Below are positions 5,865-10,325 of a stretch of 10,325 nucleotides of DNA, piece by piece. The notes below the pieces were generated by a model. That model was not told the origin of the DNA. It did no database searches and was given only the letters and a program-made list of their open reading frames with translations. Origin of the DNA: Pseudomonadota bacterium (lineage in GTDB: Bacteria > Myxococcota_A > Polyangia > Haliangiales > Haliangiaceae). The stretch is taken from contig JAEYYY010000066.1 in the NCBI GenBank assembly GCA_023430775.1, forward strand, positions 1-10,325, in the 5' to 3' direction. Each line of letters starts with the position of its first letter. The stretch's first letter is position 1. A program made the translations under genes and the position numbers.

Positions 5865-6010
5865 TTGTACTGGGTCAATAGGGCCGGTCTGATCCGTCAC
5901 CCACCATCCGCGAAATCCGACGGGATGACCGGCCACGTGCACCCAGTCGAGCCGCCACCAGGCTTGGTTGCACACTTCGCAAGTCCAAGGCGCTTCGCTC
6001 TCACAACCGA
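5865..6010 (-). other. Protein-like remnant or small ORF segment inside the repeat region
   Basis: The segment between the repeats is less GC-rich and, read on the minus strand, gives a plausible peptide with WTCEVCNQAWWRLDW, then VAGHPVGFRGWWVTDQTGP and IDPVQIC. It has one CxxC pair and many Trp. Upstream the frame runs through the inverted arm, and downstream it runs into repeat B, ending at 5766. The only ATG far upstream (6206) lies in the tandem array. It may be a fragment of a gene captured with the repeat element, or chance. I do not recognise the protein. Confidence 0.25.
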
Positions 6011-6107
6011 ACGCGTCCGACCAACGCAATCCCTGACCAAATCCTTGGCGAAGCTTGGCGGACCTTGGGGGCTTGGCGACCCTCTGACAATGTCTCCCAC
6101 GGGCGCC

Positions 6108-6285
6108 GTTGCAGGGCCATCGCTGTCGAGGGCAACCGCTGTTAGGCGAGCGTGTCAGGCGAGCGCTGTTAGGCGAGCGCTGGAGGCGACCGCTGTTGCA
6201 GGGCAAGCGCTGTCGGCCAAGCGCTGTCGGGCGAGCGCTGTTGCAGCAAACGCTGCTAGGCGAGCACTGTTGCAGGGCGAGCCCT
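6108..6285. repeat. Tandem array of 12 degenerate 13-17-bp units
   Basis: Twelve back-to-back units fill this stretch, each ending in a variant of GCGAGCGCT. Two length classes alternate irregularly: short forms such as GTTAGGCGAGCGCT (6168-6181) and long forms such as GTTGCAGGGCAAGCGCT (6195-6211). Unit starts are 6108, 6125, 6141, 6154, 6168, 6182, 6195, 6212, 6226, 6240, 6255 and 6269. Units abut without spacers, so this is not CRISPR. Reverse-complement units are scattered through 5515-5860. Confidence 0.85.
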
Positions 6286-6310
6286 CACCCGACATCGCAT
6301 GCCGGATCGT

Positions 6311-8134
6311 CTACGCGTGCTTGTCGGCCTTGCGCGGACGCGCTGCTTCCGCCAGCAGCTCTGCCGCGTGCGCCTTGGCCTTCGACGTCACGCTGCCGCC
6401 GAGCATGCGCGCGAGCTCGTCCTTGCGCTGCGCTGCAGTGAGCCGGCGGACGTGCGTCTCGACGCGGCCCGCGACCTCGGACTTCTCGACGTGGAAGTGG
6501 TGATCGGCGTACGCCGCGATCTGCGGCAGGTGGGTGACGCACAGCACCTGCCGGCTGGCGTCCGAGTCCGCCGACGAAATCGCGCGGATCTGCGAGCCGA
6601 CGACCTGCGCCGTGGCACCGCCGATGCCGGTATCGACCTCGTCGAATACGTACGTGGCGACCGGATCGGCGCGCCCCGCGGACTGCAGGCCGAGCTTGAG
6701 CGCGAGCATGATCCGCGACAGCTCGCCACCCGACGCGATCTTCGCGAGCGGGCGAGCATCCTCTCCCTTGTTCGACGCCAGCATCAGCTCGACCCGATCG
6801 GCTCCGGTGGGCCCGAGGCTGCGCGGCTCGATCGCGACGGTGAGCTTCGCCGTGGCCATGCCGAGCTCGGCGAGCGCGGCGGCGACCTGCTTCTCGAGCT
6901 TCTTCGCGGCCTGCCCGCGCGCCGTGGTCAGCGCGGCGGCTGCGGCGATCGCGGCGGCCTCGGCCTTGGTGCGCGCCGACGTCAGCTCGGCGATCCGCGA
7001 CTCGCGACCGAGCAGGCCATCGAGCTCCGCGCGCAGGTCCGCTGATTTCGCGATCACGTCGTCGAGCGTGCCGGCGGCGTGCTTGCGGACGAGCCGGCGG
7101 ATCAGGGCGACGCGATCGTCGAGGAACGCGAGCCGCTCGGGATCGCCCTCGAGCTTGTCGGCGTACGTGCGGAGCTGATCGGCGGTGTCGTCGATCAGCG
7201 TCTCGATCTCGACGAGCTGCTTGGCGACACCATCGAGGGTCGGATCGATCCGCAGCGCCTTCTCGATCTCGCGCGATGCACTGGCGACGCGATCGCGCGC
7301 GCTGTCGTCGCCACCGTAGAGTGACTCCTCGGCGGCACGCGCCGCGCTCGTCAGCGCGCCGACCGAGGCCAGCCGCGCGCGCTCGATCTCGATCGTGGCA
7401 TCCTCGCCCGGCTGGAAGCTCGCGCTCTCGAGCTCCTCGAGCTGGAACCGCAGGTAATCGACGCGCGCCTCGCGCTCGCGCTCGTCGCCGCCGAGCGCCG
7501 CGAGCTCGTCGTCGCAGCGCCGCAGCTCGGCCCATGCGACCGTCATCGTCTCCGCGAGCGGCCACAGGTGGGCGTCGTCCTCGAGCACCAGCGCGGTGTC
7601 GTCCTTGCGACCCTTCGCCTTGCCCTCGGGCTTGCGGCCCTTCGGCTTGCTCTCGGTGGCGCGCGCGAACGCATCGAGGATCTCGAGGTGGCGCGACGGA
7701 TCGACCAGGCCCTGGTGCTGGTGCTGACCCGACAGATCGATCAACAGCCCGCCGAGCTCTGCCAGCCGCGCGGCGGTGGTGAGCGCGCCGTTGACGTACG
7801 TGCGGCTGCGGCCGCCGCGCTGGATGACGCGGCGAATGAACACCTCGCCCTCGGCATCCTCGGCGTGTGCGGGCAAGCCGGCGCCCTCGAGCACCGCGGC
7901 GACGCGCGCTCGCAGATCATCGGGCACCTCGACGATCGCTTCGACCACCGCCTCGTCGGTGCCGGTGCGCGGAATATCCGCCGACGCGCGACCACCGCGC
8001 AGCAGGTTGACCGCCTCGACGATCAGCGACTTGCCCGCACCGGTCTCGCCGGTGAGGACGTTCATCCCGCCGCCGAGCTCGATCTCGACATCGGACAGGA
8101 TTGCGAAGTTGGTGACACGTAGGTGACGAAGCAT
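6311..8134 (-). CDS. recN: DNA repair ATPase RecN (SMC-like)
   Basis: RecN is a cytoplasmic SMC-family ATPase recruited to double-strand breaks in recombinational repair. The 607-aa protein begins with the characteristic LRVTNFAILSDVEIE (5-19). The Walker A loop is GETGAGKS (29-36), and LIDLSGQHQHQGLVDP (131-146) is typical of RecN. The middle (about 195-430) is rich in Ala, Glu and Arg heptads, as expected for the coiled coil. The ABC signature is ASGGELSRIM (467-476), Walker B is VFDEVDTGIGG (496-506), and CVTHLPQIAAYAD (532-544) follows. A Lys/Gly/Arg-rich insertion (about 162-178) precedes the coiled coil, and the tail is basic. Length is slightly over the usual 550-560 aa because of these. 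It is the second gene after NAD kinase (30-bp gap) with a good AGGAG ribosome binding site. No LexA-like site was identified. Confidence 0.97.
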   Translation of the reverse strand: MLRHLRVTNFAILSDVEIELGGGMNVLTGETGAGKSLIVEAVNLLRGGRASADIPRTGTDEAVVEAIVEVPDDLRARVAAVLEGAGLPAHAEDAEGEVFIRRVIQRGGRSRTYVNGALTTAARLAELGGLLIDLSGQHQHQGLVDPSRHLEILDAFARATESKPKGRKPEGKAKGRKDDTALVLEDDAHLWPLAETMTVAWAELRRCDDELAALGGDEREREARVDYLRFQLEELESASFQPGEDATIEIERARLASVGALTSAARAAEESLYGGDDSARDRVASASREIEKALRIDPTLDGVAKQLVEIETLIDDTADQLRTYADKLEGDPERLAFLDDRVALIRRLVRKHAAGTLDDVIAKSADLRAELDGLLGRESRIAELTSARTKAEAAAIAAAAALTTARGQAAKKLEKQVAAALAELGMATAKLTVAIEPRSLGPTGADRVELMLASNKGEDARPLAKIASGGELSRIMLALKLGLQSAGRADPVATYVFDEVDTGIGGATAQVVGSQIRAISSADSDASRQVLCVTHLPQIAAYADHHFHVEKSEVAGRVETHVRRLTAAQRKDELARMLGGSVTSKAKAHAAELLAEAARPRKADKHA

Positions 8135-8142
8135 CGACTCGA

Positions 8143-8147
8143 CTCCT
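8143..8147 (-). promoter_or_regulatory. Shine-Dalgarno of recN
   Basis: AGGAG on the minus strand lies 8 nt before the recN ATG and fixes that start. It contrasts with the SD-less starts of promoter-proximal genes in the window. Confidence 0.8.
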
Positions 8148-8164
8148 GAGATTCCCGTCTCGAA

Positions 8165-9070
8165 TCAGTCGCCCTTCTTGATTCCGCCCGACAGCTCGCT
8201 GCGAAACGCCTCGCGTTCCGAGCGGGCGCCCCAGTGGAGCTTGTCGCGCATGATGTCGAAGAAGCCTTTGGGTGAAGAGAACAGCAACAGCGGCGACGAC
8301 GCGGCCGTCATCTCGACGACGTCGCCGGGCAAGAACGAGTGCGCCCACTGCGCATCGACGGTGAGGATCACGCCGCGAACATCCGCGCCGAGCTGGAGCT
8401 TGATCGTGGACGCCGCGGGGATCACCAGCGGCCGGTTGGTCAGCGAGTGAGCGCAGATCGGCGTCATCGTCATCGCCGCCATCCCGGGCACGACGATCGG
8501 GCCACCCGCCGCCATGTTGTACGCGGTGGATCCGGTGGGCGTGGAGATGATCAAACCATCGGCGCGATACGACGCGACGAACTGATCGTCGACGAACGCA
8601 TCGATGCCGACCAGCCGCGCCATCGCGCCCTGGTGGAGCACGGCATCGTTGAGCGCGTACCGCACGACGGGCTCTGCACCGCCGCGCGAGAACCGCACCG
8701 CGATCCGCATGCGCTGCTCCTTCTTGAGCCGCCCCGACAGGGCCGCATCCAGTGCCGGCTTGGCATCCGGCACCTGGAAGCCGGTCAAGAACCCGAGCTG
8801 CCCGAGGTTGATCCCGAGCACCGGTCGCTGAAATTCGGAGACGATCCGGGCCGCCCGGAGGATCGTGCCATCCACGCCGCGGACCACGGCCATGTCTACC
8901 GAGGCCCCGAGCTGCTCCTCGGGAAGGATCTCGGCCCCGGCGGGGGCGACCTGATCTTCCGTCGTCACCACGGGCACATGGCCGCGTTCACGCAGGTGAT
9001 TGCAGAGGTCATCGAGCAATGCGCCCGCGACCGACTTATCCGGTTTCAGAACGAACCCGACTCTCGACAC
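8165..9070 (-). CDS. nadK: NAD kinase (ATP/polyphosphate-NAD kinase)
   Basis: This 301-aa cytoplasmic enzyme phosphorylates NAD to NADP. Family motifs in order: RGVDGT (64-69), GINLGQLGFLTGF (86-98), ALNDAVLHQG (139-148), DGLIISTPTGSTAYNMAAGG (171-190) and AHSLTNRPLVIP (207-218). The first motif is GGDGT in characterised enzymes; here its second Gly is Val66, while the catalytic Asp67 is kept. The usual Asn-Glu is Asn141-Asp142, a common variant. The start is GTG at 9070, giving a normal family N-terminus (MSRVGFVLKP). TACCAA lies 6 nt upstream and there is no well-spaced Shine-Dalgarno. It is cotranscribed with recN, a pairing common in many bacteria, and divergent from rplM across 117 bp. 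Confidence 0.95.
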   Translation of the reverse strand: MSRVGFVLKPDKSVAGALLDDLCNHLRERGHVPVVTTEDQVAPAGAEILPEEQLGASVDMAVVRGVDGTILRAARIVSEFQRPVLGINLGQLGFLTGFQVPDAKPALDAALSGRLKKEQRMRIAVRFSRGGAEPVVRYALNDAVLHQGAMARLVGIDAFVDDQFVASYRADGLIISTPTGSTAYNMAAGGPIVVPGMAAMTMTPICAHSLTNRPLVIPAASTIKLQLGADVRGVILTVDAQWAHSFLPGDVVEMTAASSPLLLFSSPKGFFDIMRDKLHWGARSEREAFRSELSGGIKKGD

Positions 9071-9076
9071 GCCTCG

Positions 9077-9082
9077 TTGGTA
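9077..9082 (-). promoter_or_regulatory. Candidate -10 box of the nadK-recN operon
   Basis: TACCAA on the minus strand lies 6 nt before the GTG start of NAD kinase, matching in sequence and distance the box before the zinc-ribbon gene. It deviates from TANNNT in the last base. No -35 is assigned. Confidence 0.3.
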
Positions 9083-9134
9083 TCACGACCCGCTGACACT
9101 GAACAAAACCCCAGGTACTGGCTCGCCGCGGACC

Positions 9135-9163
9135 TTGACAGGCGTTTCGGGGCCTTGTACACG
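9135..9163 (+). promoter_or_regulatory. Sigma-70-type promoter of rplM-rpsI
   Basis: A perfect TTGACA (9135-9140) is followed after 17 bp by TACACG (9158-9163). The expected transcription start near 9170 leaves a leader of about 18 nt before the ATG at 9188, too short for an L13-type regulatory leader. This is the best consensus promoter in the window, as expected for a ribosomal protein operon. Confidence 0.65.
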
Positions 9164-9187
9164 ATCCGCCCTTCGAGAGAACTCCCA

Positions 9188-9679
9188 ATGCACTCCCAGA
9201 TGACGACGCAAAGAAGCTCGTGGCTCACCAAGGAAGCCGGCGAGGCGCAACGCGAATGGTACGTGATCGACGCGACCGGCCACACCGTGGGTCGCCTCGC
9301 TTCGCGCATCGCGATGGTCCTGCGCGGCAAGCACAAGGCCACGTACACCCCGAACGTCGACATGGGTGACTTCGTCATCGTGCTCAACGCCGGCGCGGCC
9401 AAGCTCACCGGCAACAAGCCCGACAAGAAGCTGTACATCCACCACACGCTGTTCCCGGGCGGCATCAAGACCCGCCTCGCCAAGGACGTCCTCGCGACGG
9501 ATCCCGAGCGCGCGATCCGCGAAGCGGTGTGGGGCATGCTGCCGAAGGGTCCCCTCGGCCGCCGCGTGGTGAAGAAGCTGAAGATCTACAAGGGTGGCGA
9601 GCACGACCACGCGGCACAGAAGCCGCGCGTCCTCGAGATCGCGCCCGAGCGCACCTACAAGACTGCTGGAGCGAAGTGA
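9188..9679 (+). CDS. rplM: Large-subunit ribosomal protein uL13
   Basis: This 163-aa 50S protein is an early assembly component that binds 23S rRNA. Conserved blocks are REWYVIDATGHTVGRLAS (22-39), LRGKHKATYTPNVDMGDFV (46-64), the HHTLFPGGIK block, and GMLPKGPLGR followed by KLKIYKGGEHDHAAQKP near the end. The N-terminus is about 20 residues longer than the E. coli protein if the ATG at 9188 is used, and a second in-frame ATG at 9200 would give 159 aa. The first is kept because the promoter leaves both possible and neither has a strong Shine-Dalgarno (GAGAG lies before 9188). The C-terminus extends about 10 residues beyond PRVLEIAP. The stop overlaps the rpsI start (TGATG), indicating translational coupling. 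Confidence 0.97.
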   Translation: MHSQMTTQRSSWLTKEAGEAQREWYVIDATGHTVGRLASRIAMVLRGKHKATYTPNVDMGDFVIVLNAGAAKLTGNKPDKKLYIHHTLFPGGIKTRLAKDVLATDPERAIREAVWGMLPKGPLGRRVVKKLKIYKGGEHDHAAQKPRVLEIAPERTYKTAGAK

Positions 9680-10074
9680 TGGCGACGACGCAGAAGACCT
9701 ACGCAACGGGACGCCGCAAGACTGCAATCGCGCGCGTCTGGCTGACCGCCGGTGACGGCAAGATCACGATCAACGATCGCGACGACGAGGATTACTTCTC
9801 GCGCCCGACCGCTCGCATGGTGATCCGCCAGGGCCTCGAAGAGGTGTCGCTGATCGGCCAGTACAACGTCGTCGCCACGGTGCGCGGCGGCGGGATCTCG
9901 TCGCAGGCCGGCGCGATCCGCCACGGCATCACGCGCGCGCTGATGAAGATCGACAGCGAGCTTCGCCCGAAGCTCAAGGCGGCCGGGTACGTCACCCGTG
10001 ACCCCCGCAAGAAGGAGCGCAAGAAGTACGGCCAGAAGGCCGCGCGCGCTCGCTTCCAGTTCAGCAAGCGCTAA
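9679..10074 (+). CDS. rpsI: Small-subunit ribosomal protein uS9
   Basis: This 131-aa 30S protein reaches the decoding site, where its C-terminal Lys-Arg tail contacts P-site tRNA. Visible signatures are YATGRRKTAIARVWL (8-22), the core RGGGISSQAGAIRHGITRAL (69-88), RDPRKKERKKYGQKAARAR (107-125) and the conserved end FQFSKR. Length is standard. The ATG overlaps the rplM stop by one base, and a GGAG Shine-Dalgarno lies inside rplM (9668-9671), 7 nt upstream. rplM-rpsI is one of the most conserved bacterial operons. A CTG triplet run and hairpin array follow the stop. Confidence 0.98.
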   Translation: MATTQKTYATGRRKTAIARVWLTAGDGKITINDRDDEDYFSRPTARMVIRQGLEEVSLIGQYNVVATVRGGGISSQAGAIRHGITRALMKIDSELRPKLKAAGYVTRDPRKKERKKYGQKAARARFQFSKR

Positions 10075-10099
10075 GCGCCGCTGCTGCTGCTGTCACAGG

Positions 10100-10125
10100 A
10101 CCGGCACCGATTCGTTCGGGCCGGT
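10100..10125 (+). terminator. Terminator-like hairpin after rpsI
   Basis: ACCGGC (10100-10105) pairs with GCCGGT (10120-10125), and CCGA (10107-10110) with TCGG (10116-10119). One A is bulged and the loop is TTCGT. The 10-bp GC-rich stem starts 26 bp past the rpsI stop. Downstream is CTTGTTGCGTCT, only moderately T-rich, so termination may be imperfect. Confidence 0.55.
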
Positions 10126-10325
10126 CTTGTTGCGTCTGGGTTCTCGAATTCGTTCGGGCCGGTTGGTCGTGTCTGGGGTTCTGCGTCGCCAACCGGCCCC
10201 GATTCGTTCGGGCCGCGTCGGTTCTGTTGCGTCTGGGGTCTGCGTCTACAACCGGCACCGATTCGTTCGGCCGGTCTTGTTGCGTCTGGGTTCTACAACC
10301 GGCACCGATTCGTTCGGGTCGGTCG
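10100..10325 (+). repeat. Tandem array of about five hairpin-forming units (continues past the window)
   Basis: A unit of about 47 bp, with ACCGGCACCGATTCGTTCGG as its hairpin arm and TTGTTGCGTCTGGGTTCT as its tail, recurs. Hairpin cores begin at 10100, about 10192, 10251 and 10298. A degenerate copy at 10146-10163 lacks the left arm. Spacing is 47-59 bp. The fourth core is nearly identical to the first. The last runs into the window edge, so the copy number is a minimum. Confidence 0.85.

Larger units (their letters stand above)
5553..6094. repeat. Inverted repeat: 60-bp arms (5553-5612 and 6035-6094) around 422 bp
   Basis: The left arm starts GACGTTGTCAGAGGGTCGCC. The reverse complement of the right arm starts GACATTGTCAGAGGGTCGCC. 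They remain closely similar to the shared block CGCCAAGCTTCGCCAAGGAT near the inner end, with a few substitutions and one small indel. Weaker similarity continues outward to about 5515 and 6125 (the GTTGCAGGGC motif on one side, its complement on the other). The arms could be ends of a small non-autonomous mobile element or a duplicated and inverted repeat. No transposase is present, and no target-site duplication was established. Confidence 0.7.
5399..6310. other. 912-bp gene-free region built largely of repeats
   Basis: No convincing gene lies between the zinc-ribbon start and the recN stop, both on the minus strand. The left end (5399-5513) is plain sequence apart from a -10-like box. The rest holds inverted arms, approximately 91-bp direct repeats, a less GC-rich central segment with a protein-like minus-strand translation, and a short tandem array ending 25 bp from recN. 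These parts are listed separately. Confidence 0.8.

Noticed and set aside
6108..6285. CRISPR array
   Set aside because: Units are 13-17 bp, degenerate and directly abutting, with no spacers and no cas genes.
6299..7045. Plus-strand ORFs over recN
   Set aside because: Antisense shadow frames; RecN motifs are complete on the minus strand.

Overview
The window is about 10.3 kb of GC-rich, densely coded bacterial chromosome. The gene set, high GC, many start sites without a Shine-Dalgarno sequence and a probable selenoprotein suggest a myxobacterium-like organism (Myxococcota, former Deltaproteobacteria). This placement is inferred from protein character, not from a search. No tRNA, rRNA, CRISPR array or insertion sequence was seen.

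Layout, left to right: the N-terminal third of isoleucyl-tRNA synthetase (ileS, minus strand, running off the left edge) is divergent, across only 32 bp, from a dCMP deaminase (plus). Next on the plus strand come an exported YcbK/MepK-type (M15/DUF882) murein peptidase and a small single-domain rhodanese. The rhodanese frame is interrupted by one in-frame TGA in the active-site loop, and a SECIS-like hairpin starts 11 nt after it, so it is best read as a selenoprotein. Its final TAG overlaps the stop of a convergent TerB-like gene. Further minus-strand genes are an MtfA-type zinc peptidase (M90) with an aldo/keto-reductase-fold protein 12 bp behind it, possibly a 51-aa ORF after that, and a zinc-ribbon protein with two membrane helices. 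A 912-bp gene-free stretch (5399-6310) follows. It holds 60-bp inverted arms, two approximately 91-bp direct repeats and a 12-unit array of 13-17-bp repeats. Beyond it is a minus-strand NAD kinase-recN operon, divergent from the plus-strand rplM-rpsI ribosomal operon. The right edge holds a tandem array of terminator-like hairpins directly after rpsI.

Most genes are housekeeping: translation (ileS, rplM, rpsI), nucleotide and NADP supply (dCMP deaminase, NAD kinase), DNA repair (recN) and cell-wall remodelling. The main points of interest are the probable Sec-rhodanese, a window-wide pattern of -10-like boxes 6-10 nt before start codons of SD-less genes (leaderless transcription), the composite repeat locus between recN and the zinc-ribbon gene, the hairpin array after rpsI, and unusual residues at conserved positions of IleRS, NAD kinase and the aldo/keto-reductase-like protein.
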